A stretch of DNA of 64,000 nucleotides from Duganella flavida (GTDB taxonomy: Bacteria; Pseudomonadota; Gammaproteobacteria; Burkholderiales; Burkholderiaceae_D), in assembly GCF_009857445.1 (NCBI RefSeq), contig NZ_WWCN01000022.1, positions 1 through 64,000 on the forward strand. Direction: 5' to 3'. The position numbers were made by a program, and so were the translations under genes. Below, piece by piece: positions 23,211 through 31,804 of this stretch. Under the pieces are notes generated by a model. That model had not been told where the DNA came from. It was given only the letters and a program-made list of their open reading frames with translations, and did not search any database. Numbering within the stretch: position 1 is the first letter of the stretch; each line of letters opens with the position of its first letter.

Positions 23211-24179
23211 TTTCAGTAGCTCCTTGTTGGCCGTCTTGACCGCGTACATTTTCGCGTCACCGGCGGCCAGCAGCTCGGCTACGCTGAGCGGCTTTTCAGG
23301 ATCAAATTCCACTACACCGCAGGAGAACTGCAACCGGTAGCCGCGCTGCGCCTTGTTGTTGTAGTCATCCAGCATGCTGCCGAATTTATCCAGCACGGCC
23401 AGCGCATCGGATTCGCGCGCGCCGGTCAGCAGCACCACAAATTCGTCGCCACCCAGCCGCGCAAACAGGTCCGTGCTGCGGAAGCTGGCGCACATCACCT
23501 CCGCAAACGCCGCCAGCGCGAGGTCACCTTCTGCGTGGCCAAAAGTGTCGTTGATCGGCTTGAAGTGATCGAGGTCAATAAACGCCAGCGACGCTGGCCG
23601 CTTATTACGCACGCAAAAACTCAGCCCGTATTGGGCTAGCTGCAGGAAGCCGCGCCGGTTGGAGATCTTGGTCAGTTCATCCGTGGTCGAGGTATGGAGA
23701 GCTGCCAGTTCATTTTCCACCATTGAAGCGAGGTCGCGCAAAGCGATGGCGTCGTCCTGGTCGAACTCACGTGGTTCGCTGTCGATAATGCACAGCGTAC
23801 CAAGCTTTTGGCCATCGCCGGCACGTAACGGATAGCCAGCGTAGAAGCGGATATTCGGATCGCCCGCCACCAGTGGATTGTCGGCAAAGCGCTCGTCCTT
23901 GAGCGCATTCTTGACGAGGAAAACATCGTCGCCGAGGATGGCGTGGCCGCAGAAAGAGATGTTGCGTGGCGTTTCGGTGGCGTCCAACCCTTGCGCCGAT
24001 TTAAACCACTGGCGGTCTTCATCGACCATGCTGACCAAGGCCGTCGGCACGCCGAACATGCGTTTTGCCATGCGGGTGACACGGTCGAAGCGCTCTTCCG
24101 GCGGCGTGTCCAGTACATTGAGGGATTTCAGCGTTGCTAGCCGAAGCGCCTCATTTTCGGGAATGCTAGGCTCTTTCAA
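23199..24179 (-). CDS. GAF-GGDEF diguanylate cyclase
   Basis: 326 residues from a TTG at 24179 with GGAGG six bases before it. Residues 1-150 are a GAF domain of the type opening RLATLKSLNVLDTPPEERFD, with WFKSAQGLDATETPR and ISFCGHAIL. The GGDEF domain runs from TKISNRRGFL; the active site is GGDEF with an RSTD inhibitory site five residues ahead. It is cytosolic, making cyclic di-GMP in response to a small molecule or redox signal bound by GAF. It lies 30 bp after the phosphatase gene on the same strand, so the two are probably one transcript. Confidence 0.9.
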   Translation of the reverse strand: MKEPSIPENEALRLATLKSLNVLDTPPEERFDRVTRMAKRMFGVPTALVSMVDEDRQWFKSAQGLDATETPRNISFCGHAILGDDVFLVKNALKDERFADNPLVAGDPNIRFYAGYPLRAGDGQKLGTLCIIDSEPREFDQDDAIALRDLASMVENELAALHTSTTDELTKISNRRGFLQLAQYGLSFCVRNKRPASLAFIDLDHFKPINDTFGHAEGDLALAAFAEVMCASFRSTDLFARLGGDEFVVLLTGARESDALAVLDKFGSMLDDYNNKAQRGYRLQFSCGVVEFDPEKPLSVAELLAAGDAKMYAVKTANKELLKLSQ

Positions 24180-24209
24180 AATGGCCTCCCAAGCTGTGAT
24201 ATGTGAATA

Positions 24210-24695
24210 CTACCCTAACTTTTTGCTAGTTAGCGCAGCTATTAAGCCATCTGTCGCATCCTCGATATAGTCCAGCACCTGATCGAAGCCTTTGGCGCCG
24301 CCGTAGTAAGGATCGGGCACCACATCCGAGCCGCTGCGTGTGGCGTGCGACATCATCAGCCCCAGTTTATGCTGATGCTGCGGTGGACAGGCAGCCTTCA
24401 GCAACTTGAGGTTGTCGTGATCCATCGCCAGCAGGTGGTCAAATTCTTCAAAGTCCTCTGCCAGGACCTTGCGCGAGCGCTGCGCCGACAAATCGTAGTC
24501 ACGCTTGGCCGCATATTCCATCGAACGCCCATCGGGCGGCTCGCCGATGTGATAGCCGTGCGTGCCGGCCGAATCGATATGGAAGCGATGCGCCAATCCG
24601 GCCGCATCAACGCGGTGGCGGAACACGCCTTCCGCCGTCGGCGAGCGGCAGATGTTCCCCATGCAGACAAACAGCACCGATACAGGCTTGGACAT
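24210..24695 (-). CDS. Low-molecular-weight protein tyrosine phosphatase
   Basis: 161 residues from the ATG at 24695, which has GAGGAG at ideal spacing. The open frame continues to 25235, but that part is antisense to the hydrolase gene and has no coding character. The P-loop VLFVCMGNICRSPTAE gives Cys11 and Arg17, followed by the C-terminal acid loop VPDPYYGG. It dephosphorylates phosphotyrosine in proteins such as capsule-export kinases; no kinase is present nearby. Downstream partner is the GAF-GGDEF gene. Confidence 0.92.
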   Translation of the reverse strand: MSKPVSVLFVCMGNICRSPTAEGVFRHRVDAAGLAHRFHIDSAGTHGYHIGEPPDGRSMEYAAKRDYDLSAQRSRKVLAEDFEEFDHLLAMDHDNLKLLKAACPPQHQHKLGLMMSHATRSGSDVVPDPYYGGAKGFDQVLDYIEDATDGLIAALTSKKLG

Positions 24696-24749
24696 GGGAT
24701 ACTCCTCAGTTAATCGACAAGCTTGTATTTTATCGCTGAAGGAGAAGGA

Positions 24750-25631
24750 ATGACATTGCACTGCGGCTGCCGCTTGGTGAGTATTAACGACAAAGTACAA
24801 GGCGCGGTCGTGCCGACGGCCTTTCTTTATCCCGCGGTGGGCGAGGAAAAGCTGGAGCAGTTCGGCCCTTACTCGCTGGAGGTGGCGTTGGATGCGCCGC
24901 CGGCGGACGGCGTCTATCCGCTGGTCGTAATCTCGCACGGGAACTCCGGCACGCCGTGGGCCTATCGCCAATTGGCCAAACACCTTGTACTGGCGGGCTT
25001 TGTGGTCGCCATGCCCGCACACACCGGCAATACACGGCTCGATAATTCGCTGGCCGGCAGCGCCGCCAATCTTGCCAACCGTCCGCGCCACATTACGCTG
25101 GCCATCGATGCGGCGCTGACCGATCCGGTGCTGCAAGCGCATATTGCAGGCAGCGGCGTGGCGGTAATCGGCCATTCCATCGGCGGCTACACCGCGCTGG
25201 CGGCGGCCGGGGGGCAAGCGTGGAGCGGCCAGCACGAACGTAAGGACAGCAACGGAGAGCCAGCGCCGGTGCCGGTCACGCCGGATGCGCGCATACGCTC
25301 GCTGGTGCTGCTGAATCCCGCCACCTTCTGGTTCATCGACGGCTCGCTGCGCTCACTGCGCCTGCCTATCCTGATGCGCACCGGTGAAAAAGATGAGCTC
25401 ACACCGATTGAACACGCGCACAACGTCATCAACGGCGTCGCCGATGCGTCGCTGGTTGAGCACAAAGACATTTCCGGTGCGGGCCACTTTGCCTTCATGA
25501 GCAAGTTCCCGCCCGAGATGACGCGGCCGAACTTCAAGCCGTCGCAAGATCCGGAAGGCTTCGACCGCGAAAGCATCCAGCCCGAATTCTTCGCCGACGT
25601 CACCGCCTTCCTCAAGCGTACGCTCTCTTAG
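24750..25631 (+). CDS. Alpha/beta hydrolase, predicted dienelactone-hydrolase type
   Basis: 293 residues from the ATG at 24750, preceded by AAGGAGAAGGA. A TTG at 24723 is in frame but lies before this ribosome site. Features: LVVISHGNSGTPWAYRQLAK (oxyanion region), VAVIGHSIGGYTALAAAGGQ with a serine nucleophile, RTGEKDELTPIEHAHNVI for the acid, and DISGAGHFAFMSKF for the His. There is no signal peptide. The family includes platelet-activating-factor acetylhydrolase-like and dienelactone-hydrolase-like enzymes, so the substrate is open. The last four bases overlap the convergent chemotaxis receptor gene. Confidence 0.8.
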   Translation: MTLHCGCRLVSINDKVQGAVVPTAFLYPAVGEEKLEQFGPYSLEVALDAPPADGVYPLVVISHGNSGTPWAYRQLAKHLVLAGFVVAMPAHTGNTRLDNSLAGSAANLANRPRHITLAIDAALTDPVLQAHIAGSGVAVIGHSIGGYTALAAAGGQAWSGQHERKDSNGEPAPVPVTPDARIRSLVLLNPATFWFIDGSLRSLRLPILMRTGEKDELTPIEHAHNVINGVADASLVEHKDISGAGHFAFMSKFPPEMTRPNFKPSQDPEGFDRESIQPEFFADVTAFLKRTLS

Positions 25632-27265
25632 TGCGACACCACCGCCAGGCGATGCCGCGCCGGCGCACTGCGCGCCAGCGGCACCGCCGGCGTGCTTGGT
25701 ACGGCGCGCAGCGCGCCCTCCTCCTGCAGGCTGAGACGGAACACGCTCACCAGCTGCGCCAGTGAAGTCGCCTGCTCCTGCATGCTCCGCGCCGCAGTCG
25801 CAGCCTGCTGCACCAGCTCCGCATTCTGCTGCGTCACTGTATCCATTTGCGTGATCGCCTCGTTGACCTGCTCAATGCCGTGGCTTTGCTCCTTGCCCGC
25901 ATGCGTGATCTCGGAAATCAGATTCGTCACCTGCTGCACACTGGCGACCACGCGCGACATCGTCTCGCCGGCTTCCGCTACCAGCTTGCTGCCCGCCTCC
26001 ACCTGCCCGACCGAATTGCCGATCAACTCCTTGATCTCCTTGGCCGCACCGGCCGAACGCTGTGCAAGGTTGCGCACTTCTGAAGCCACTACCGCAAAAC
26101 CACGTCCCTGCTCACCCGCACGCGCCGCCTCCACCGCAGCGTTCAACGCAAGGATATTGGTCTGGAAGGCGATACCGTCAATCACCGCAATGATGTCGCC
26201 AATCTTGCGCGAAGACGCATTGATCGACTCCATCGTATGCACCACGCGCCCCACCACCTCGCTGCCCGCCTGCGCCACCGTGGACGCCGAACTGGCCAGC
26301 TGGTTGGCCTGTGCCGCCGCGTCGGAATTCTGGCGCACGGTGGACGTCAATTCCTCCATCGACGCCGCTGTCTCCTCCAGCGAGCTGGCTTGCTGCTCGG
26401 TGCGCGAAGACAAGTCGAGATTCCCCGCCGCGATCTGGTCGGAAGCCGCCGCAATCACGTGCGTGGAGCCGCGTACGTCAGTCACAATCTTGGCCAGGCT
26501 GTCGCGCATCAGCTTCATCGCGTACAACAGGCTATGCGTATCGCCGGCACGCACCTCCACGTGTGCCGACAAATCACCAGCGGCGATGCGGGTGACGATG
26601 TCGGTAGCGTAGGCAGGCTCGCCGCCCAAACCACTCATCAAGCGGCGCGTGATCATCAACGCCCCCACCGCACCCAACACCACACTGCCCACCATCAGCG
26701 AAATAATCAGCATGCGCGATGACGAATAGCGCCGCACGCCCTCTTCCGCCGCATCCTTGCCGCCGTCCGAGTAGAAGTTGACCAACTTATCAACCTGCCC
26801 GCGCATGGAGACGATCAACTTGTTCGATTCGCCGCGTATCAGTTTTTTGGCGCCTTCCGCATCGCCGGCGCGCATGGCGGCGCGGATTTTAGCGTCTTCC
26901 ACCATGTAGCGGTCCCACTGCTCGGAGAACGGGCCGTACAGTGCTTTTTCTTCCGGCGTTTCCAGCATGGCCTCGTATTCGCTCCGCATTTTTTTTAAAT
27001 CGTCGAGGTCGGTGGCGATCACTTTGTCGTATTTATCCATATCCGCCGGATCGGTCGAGATAATATATTGAAATTCTCGCGTGCGAATTCGCGCTATTTG
27101 AGACTTAACATCCTCAATAATTCTCACACTTGGTAACCAGCGGGATGAAAGTCTAGTCGATATTTCATTAACTTTTGCAAGTTCGTATATCGAAAATATA
27201 CCCACAATGGCCGTCATTAACAGCACCGCGCAGAATGACAAGCCTAGCTTGGTTGCTATCCTCAT
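25628..27265 (-). CDS. Methyl-accepting chemotaxis protein (four-helix-bundle sensor)
   Basis: 545 residues. Membrane helix LSFCAVLLMTAIVGIFSIYE, periplasmic four-helix-bundle domain (residues about 35-185) containing SRWLPSVRIIEDVKSQIARI, second membrane helix MLIISLMVGSVVLGAVGALM, HAMP, and signalling domain with IAVIDGIAFQTNILALNAAV and EAARAGEQGRGFAVVASEVR. It is closely similar in the signalling half to the receptor at 14.8-16.5 kb but ends ARHRLAVVSH, without a CheR-binding tether, so it may depend on tethered receptors for methylation. AAAAGGGG precedes the ATG. The first 250 bp of the gene are unusually AT-rich. Confidence 0.92.
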   Translation of the reverse strand: MRIATKLGLSFCAVLLMTAIVGIFSIYELAKVNEISTRLSSRWLPSVRIIEDVKSQIARIRTREFQYIISTDPADMDKYDKVIATDLDDLKKMRSEYEAMLETPEEKALYGPFSEQWDRYMVEDAKIRAAMRAGDAEGAKKLIRGESNKLIVSMRGQVDKLVNFYSDGGKDAAEEGVRRYSSSRMLIISLMVGSVVLGAVGALMITRRLMSGLGGEPAYATDIVTRIAAGDLSAHVEVRAGDTHSLLYAMKLMRDSLAKIVTDVRGSTHVIAAASDQIAAGNLDLSSRTEQQASSLEETAASMEELTSTVRQNSDAAAQANQLASSASTVAQAGSEVVGRVVHTMESINASSRKIGDIIAVIDGIAFQTNILALNAAVEAARAGEQGRGFAVVASEVRNLAQRSAGAAKEIKELIGNSVGQVEAGSKLVAEAGETMSRVVASVQQVTNLISEITHAGKEQSHGIEQVNEAITQMDTVTQQNAELVQQAATAARSMQEQATSLAQLVSVFRLSLQEEGALRAVPSTPAVPLARSAPARHRLAVVSH

Positions 27266-27361
27266 GATATTCCCCTTTTAAATCACCGCGTTCATTTAAA
27301 TTTATCACAGGCGAATAAAATTAATCTAGAATAATTCGTGATATGCACCCGGGAGCTAACC

Positions 27362-28357
27362 ATGCTGGCATCGATCGAATATCAAGGAAAAATCGCACAA
27401 GCGCTTGCTAATTTCTCCTGGGATAATGATTTAAATATTATTTTTGAGATTTTACGGAATCGTTTTGATAGTTTCAACGATAACGGTTTTTATCCACATC
27501 CGGACGAAGTGGCGTTGCGCCAGGAGCTGAAAGAAGTGTCCACCTTGCGCAGACTGGCGGAGCAGATTCGCGCGCTGGACGCCAATGGTGTGGTGCTGCG
27601 CAATCTCGGACTCGCCGGCCTGCAGGAGGATCGCCGCAACGCCGTGCTGTACGCGCTGACGCTGATGCTAGGCTATCCGACTTCTACCGACCAGCGCACC
27701 GGCCGCGTGGCGTGGGACGTGAGGGCGCGCCCGCAAACCGGCACCGATGGCCGCTTCGTTACCTTCTCCGAACGCGTGGGCAGCGCCGACATGCACACCG
27801 ACTCCTCGTTCTACCCAATGCCGGAAGAGCAGTTCATGCTATACGTGGTGAGCGCCGCGCAGTGCGACGGCGGCCACTCCATCCTGATCGACGCCGATGA
27901 CATCTATCACGGCCTTCATCGCACGCCGGAAGGCGCAGCCGCCTTCGCGCTGTTAAGCAGCACACCCGTACCGTTCCGGGTGCCCGCCGTGTATGCGGCC
28001 GGTGACGACCAGCTGGAGATCTACGAGGCACTTGTCTTCGGCCCGCCGACGCGCAAAGACGAGTTGTTCACCATGCGCTGGCGCTATGACTCGATCAAAA
28101 AAGGCCTGGCCGCGCGGCCCGACATGAGCAGCCCAGAACTGGAAGAAGCGGTAGAGATCATGCACTGCGTAGCCGAGCAGGAAGCCGTGCGCTTCATGGA
28201 GCAGCTGCCGACCGACACGCTGATGCTGGCCGATAACCACCGCATGCTGCACGGCCGCACCACCTATAGCGACGAGCGCCGCCACCTGGTGCGCATCCGC
28301 ATGTCGGACGTGCCCAATGCGCAGCGCATCGGGCCTTCGGGAGTGGTGAGGGATTAG
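27362..28357 (+). CDS. TauD/TfdA-type Fe(II)/2-oxoglutarate dioxygenase
   Basis: 331 residues from the ATG at 27362 (CGGGAG seven bases upstream; a GTG at 27338 is an alternative). The metal triad is visible: SADMHTDSSFYPMPEEQF gives H-x-D, and MLADNHRMLHGRTTYSDERR gives the distal His with the 2-oxoglutarate Arg further on (HLVRIRM). It hydroxylates or oxidatively cleaves a small molecule; this group includes taurine dioxygenase and clavaminate-synthase-like enzymes, and the substrate is not predictable. The first 130 bases are AT-rich, unlike the rest. It is convergent with hisC, overlapping by four bases, and divergent from the chemotaxis receptor. Confidence 0.8.
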   Translation: MLASIEYQGKIAQALANFSWDNDLNIIFEILRNRFDSFNDNGFYPHPDEVALRQELKEVSTLRRLAEQIRALDANGVVLRNLGLAGLQEDRRNAVLYALTLMLGYPTSTDQRTGRVAWDVRARPQTGTDGRFVTFSERVGSADMHTDSSFYPMPEEQFMLYVVSAAQCDGGHSILIDADDIYHGLHRTPEGAAAFALLSSTPVPFRVPAVYAAGDDQLEIYEALVFGPPTRKDELFTMRWRYDSIKKGLAARPDMSSPELEEAVEIMHCVAEQEAVRFMEQLPTDTLMLADNHRMLHGRTTYSDERRHLVRIRMSDVPNAQRIGPSGVVRD

Positions 28358-29412
28358 GCCAGAATTTGCTTGAGCGCTTCTACCAGCTTGGCGCATTCCT
28401 CGTCGGTGCCGATAGAGATGCGCAGGAACTGGTCAATGCGCGCTGCGGTGAAGTGGCGCACGAGAATGGCGCGCTCGCGCAGGCCCTTGGCCAGTTTCGC
28501 GCCGTCGTGCTGCGGATGGCGAGCGAACACGAAGTTAGCCTGCGACGGCAGCACGTCAAAGCCCAGCGCCTGCAACTGCGCATTCAGCCAAGTGCGGCTG
28601 GCAATGATGGCGTTGGAAGTCTGCTCGGTGTAGGCCACGTCATCCAGCGCGGCCACCGCGCCGGCTTGCTGCACTTGACCCAGCGGGTAGCAATTGAAGC
28701 TGTTCTTTACGCGCTCCAAACCGGCGATCAAATCTGGATGGCCAAGCGCAAAGCCGACACGCAGACCCGCCAGCGAGCGCGATTTGGACAGCGTCTGGAT
28801 CACCAGCAGGTTGTCGTAGCGGCCCAGCAGCGCAGCGGCACTCAGGCCGCCAAAGTCCACGTAGGCTTCATCGATCACCACCACCTGGTCCGGGTGCGCA
28901 GCCACCAAAGCCTCGATCTGCGACAGCGGCAGGCCAATGCCGGTCGGAGCGTTTGGATTGGCGATGATGATGGCGCCGCACGGCTGGTTGTAGTCGGCGA
29001 TGTCGATTTCGAAGCGCTCGTTCAGCGGTACCTGCACACACTCGATGCCGTACAGGCTGCAGTAAGTCGGGTAGAAGCTGTAGCTGATGTCTGGCGCAAG
29101 CAGCGGCAAATCGTGCTTGAGCAAAGCGTGGAAGGTATGCGCCAGCACCTCGTCCGAGCTGTTACCGACGAAGACCTGCTCACGCGTCAAGCCGAAACGG
29201 CGCGCCACCGCATCCTTCAGCGCCGCGTTGGACGGATCGGAATACTTGCGCAGGCTATCGCCTGCCGCCGCCTGCATCGCGGCGATGGCTTTCGGCGACG
29301 GGCCGTAAGGATTTTCGTTGGTATTCAGTTTCACGAGGCCCGGCATCTGCACCTGCTCGCCCGGCGTGTAAGGCGTTAAACCATGTACGACTTTGCTCCA
29401 GAACTTACTCAT
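28354..29412 (-). CDS. hisC: Histidinol-phosphate aminotransferase (HisC-type)
   Basis: 352 residues, PLP-dependent class I/II aminotransferase. HisC signatures: VKLNTNENPYGPSPKAIAAM, RYSDP-type block (RKYSDPSNAALKDAVARRFG), GNSSDEVLAHTF, NPNAPTG, DEAYVDFGG and the PLP lysine in TLSKSRSLAGLRVGF. Usual reaction: imidazole-acetol phosphate plus glutamate to histidinol phosphate. It is not in a his operon: it is the last gene of a four-gene coupled unit after a cystathionine beta-lyase (one-base overlap), so a second, non-histidine role or a paralogue is possible. Confidence 0.88.
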   Translation of the reverse strand: MSKFWSKVVHGLTPYTPGEQVQMPGLVKLNTNENPYGPSPKAIAAMQAAAGDSLRKYSDPSNAALKDAVARRFGLTREQVFVGNSSDEVLAHTFHALLKHDLPLLAPDISYSFYPTYCSLYGIECVQVPLNERFEIDIADYNQPCGAIIIANPNAPTGIGLPLSQIEALVAAHPDQVVVIDEAYVDFGGLSAAALLGRYDNLLVIQTLSKSRSLAGLRVGFALGHPDLIAGLERVKNSFNCYPLGQVQQAGAVAALDDVAYTEQTSNAIIASRTWLNAQLQALGFDVLPSQANFVFARHPQHDGAKLAKGLRERAILVRHFTAARIDQFLRISIGTDEECAKLVEALKQILA

Positions 29413-30578
29413 TACAGCTCTCCAAATGCTTGCTCAATATCTGCGATCAAATCCTGTACGTCTTCCAGCCCGACGTTGAAGCGCACCAGCGTGCCCTTGT
29501 CCTGCCAATTCTTGCGCATGTGCTGTATGCGGTATGGCATGACCAGGCTATTCGCACCACCCCAGCTATAGCCGATCTTGAACAGCTTGAGCGAGTCGAC
29601 AAAGCGGTCGGTCTGTTCCTCGGTGTAACACTCGTCGAGAATCACTGAAAACAAGCCGCCAGCGCCGCTGAAGTCGCGCTTCCAGATTTCGTGGCCGGGG
29701 CAATCCGCGAAGGCCGGGTGCAGCACCTTGGTGATTTCAGGCCGCGCTTGCAGCCATGCTGCCAGCGTGCGTGCTGCTGTGTCGTGCGCGTCGAAACGCA
29801 GGCGCATGGTCGGCAAGCCGCGCGACACGAGATAAGCATCGTCCGCGCCGACGCCCATACCGAGCCGCATATGCGCGAGGCTGATACGGTCATGCAGGTC
29901 GCGGTCGCGCGTAATCACAGCGCCCATCAGCACATCCGAGCCGCCTGACTGGTACTTGGTCAGCGCCTGCATGATGATGTCCACGCCCAGATCAAAACCG
30001 CGCAGCGCCAGACCAGCAGACCACGTGTTATCGAGCGCCACCAGCACGCCGCGTTCATGCGCAGCCTTGCAGATGGCCGGCAGGTCCGGCACTTCCATCG
30101 ACACCGATCCCGGCGCCTCGGTCCAGATCAATTTCGTATTCGGCTGGATCAGCGCCGCAATGCCCTCGCCGATCAACGGATCGTAGTAGCGCGCCGTAAT
30201 GCCGTAATCGGCCGACAGCCAGCGTCCCAGCTCGCGATTCGGGTTGTAGACGTTATCCGGCAACAGCACATCGTCACCAGATTTGAGCACCGCAAAGTCC
30301 ACCATCGCAATCGCCGCCAGCCCGCTCGGCGCCAGCAGGCAGTGCTTACCGTCCTCGATCTCCGCCAAACGCGCTTCCAGCGTGAAGGTGGTCGGCGTGC
30401 CATGCAGGCCGTAGGTATAGGCGTTCTTCTCTTTCCAGTCGCCCGAACGCATGGCCGCCACGTTCTTGAACAGCACCGTGGATGCGTGATGGATCGCGCT
30501 AGGAAAAGCAGCAAAGCCTTCCGGCGCCTGATAATCCGTGTGGATCAGCGCCGTTTGCGGGGACTTTTTAACGCTCAT
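29412..30578 (-). CDS. metC: Cystathionine beta-lyase (Cys/Met metabolism PLP enzyme)
   Basis: 388 residues. It opens TALIHTDYQAPEGFAAFPSA and SAIHHASTVLFKNVAAM, with YTYGLHGTPTTFTLEARLAE (substrate/PLP region), APSGLAAIAMVDFAVLKSGD, the Asp of VALDNTWSAGLAL and the Schiff-base Lys in ALTKYQSGGSDVLMGA. The family cleaves cystathionine to homocysteine, pyruvate and ammonia and also acts on other cysteine conjugates. ATG overlaps the stop of the upstream beta-propeller gene by four bases and its stop overlaps hisC by one, so expression is tied to the unit. Confidence 0.87.
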   Translation of the reverse strand: MSVKKSPQTALIHTDYQAPEGFAAFPSAIHHASTVLFKNVAAMRSGDWKEKNAYTYGLHGTPTTFTLEARLAEIEDGKHCLLAPSGLAAIAMVDFAVLKSGDDVLLPDNVYNPNRELGRWLSADYGITARYYDPLIGEGIAALIQPNTKLIWTEAPGSVSMEVPDLPAICKAAHERGVLVALDNTWSAGLALRGFDLGVDIIMQALTKYQSGGSDVLMGAVITRDRDLHDRISLAHMRLGMGVGADDAYLVSRGLPTMRLRFDAHDTAARTLAAWLQARPEITKVLHPAFADCPGHEIWKRDFSGAGGLFSVILDECYTEEQTDRFVDSLKLFKIGYSWGGANSLVMPYRIQHMRKNWQDKGTLVRFNVGLEDVQDLIADIEQAFGEL

Positions 30579-31804
30579 CGCATATTGCCGGTGTGGCCCA
30601 GCGAATAGCGGCCCGGTTGCGGCCAGACGGTCAGGCCGTGCGGCTCCTGGCCCACGCTAATTTTTTTCACGTCGCCGTTGCTGGTGTCGATGCGGTAAAC
30701 CACATCGTCAAAGCGGCCCGAGATCCACAGCCATTTGCCGTCCGCGCTGACGTTGCCCATGTCCGGGCTGCCGCCGCCAGGAATCGGCCACTGCGATACT
30801 ACTTTTTCGGTGGCGAATTCGATCACGGTCACGCGGCCTTTGCCTTTCGGTTTGCCGTGAATGTTGTGGGTGCCACGGTTGGCCACATACAGCTTGGTGC
30901 CGTCGCGGCTTGGATACAGGCCGTGCGCGCCCACGCCGGTCGGGATGAAGCCGACTTTAGTGAACGACGCCGCATCCACCACGTGCACGCCGTCGGCGTC
31001 CATGTCGGCGATGTAGTAACGCTTGCCGTCCGGCGAAACGCGTATATCCTGCGGCATGCCCTTCTTCTTACTGCACACTTCATTGGCCAGCAGCTGGTCG
31101 ATCGGATCTTTCTCCGAGAAGCGTGTGGTCGGCATCGACAGTTTCAGATAGCCGTCCACCTTGCGCGTGGCGAGGTCGATACGGGCCACGGAACCGGCGA
31201 ATTCGCAGGTGAACATGGCGTAGCGGCCGTCCGGCGAGAAGTCGGCGTGGTTGATGCCGCCGCATTGCGGCACGTCGATCGCGTATTGCAGCTGCATGGT
31301 CTTCGGATCGCGGAAGTCCAGGCGGTGCAAGGCCTCTGCCACCACGATGGCCGATTTACCGTCCGGCGAGAAGTACATATTGTATGGATCGTCCACCGGC
31401 ACCTGCGCGCCCGGCTTGCCGGTGCGCGGATCGATCGGCGTCAGGCTGCCCTTGTTGGTGCGTTCGGCGTTATTCGCCACCCACAGCGTTTGCAGGTCCC
31501 ACGCAGGAACCACGTGCTGCGGACCGACGCCGACTTTGAATTTGTCGACGACTTTCAGCGTCTCCTGGTCGATCACGTAGACGTCGTTGGAGCGCAAGTT
31601 AGGCACGTAGATGCGTTGCAGGTGGTCGCGCACCGAAGGGCTCATGTTCGCAGGACTGATGCCGGCATAGACGTTGGCCGGAGCTGCAGCAGGTGCGGCG
31701 GCAGGTGCTGCCGGTGCAGACGATTGGGCGGCGGCCCACAAGCCGCCTGCGGCGATCAGACCGGTGGCGGCCAATGCCGCATAAACGATATGATTAATTT
31801 TCAT
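30575..31804 (-). CDS. Exported YVTN-type beta-propeller protein
   Basis: 409 residues with a signal/anchor (NHIVYAALAATGLIAAGGLW) and an Ala/Pro linker, then about seven propeller blades with typical repeats: QRIYVPNLRSNDVYVIDQET, PYNMYFSPDGKSAIVVAEAL, DFSPDGRYAMFTCEFAGSVA, RVSPDGKRYYIADMDADGVH, YPSRDGTKLYVANRGTHN, NVSADGKWLWISGRFDDVVY. It is periplasmic or membrane-tethered. Such proteins accompany periplasmic dehydrogenases and cofactor systems, but the partner here is unknown. Four-base overlaps on both sides put it in the same operon as the creatininase and the lyase. Confidence 0.85.
   Translation of the reverse strand: MKINHIVYAALAATGLIAAGGLWAAAQSSAPAAPAAAPAAAPANVYAGISPANMSPSVRDHLQRIYVPNLRSNDVYVIDQETLKVVDKFKVGVGPQHVVPAWDLQTLWVANNAERTNKGSLTPIDPRTGKPGAQVPVDDPYNMYFSPDGKSAIVVAEALHRLDFRDPKTMQLQYAIDVPQCGGINHADFSPDGRYAMFTCEFAGSVARIDLATRKVDGYLKLSMPTTRFSEKDPIDQLLANEVCSKKKGMPQDIRVSPDGKRYYIADMDADGVHVVDAASFTKVGFIPTGVGAHGLYPSRDGTKLYVANRGTHNIHGKPKGKGRVTVIEFATEKVVSQWPIPGGGSPDMGNVSADGKWLWISGRFDDVVYRIDTSNGDVKKISVGQEPHGLTVWPQPGRYSLGHTGNMR

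Noticed and set aside
24696..25235. N-terminal extension of the tyrosine phosphatase
   Set aside because: It is antisense to the hydrolase gene, and the phosphatase has an ideal ribosome site and family start at 24,695.
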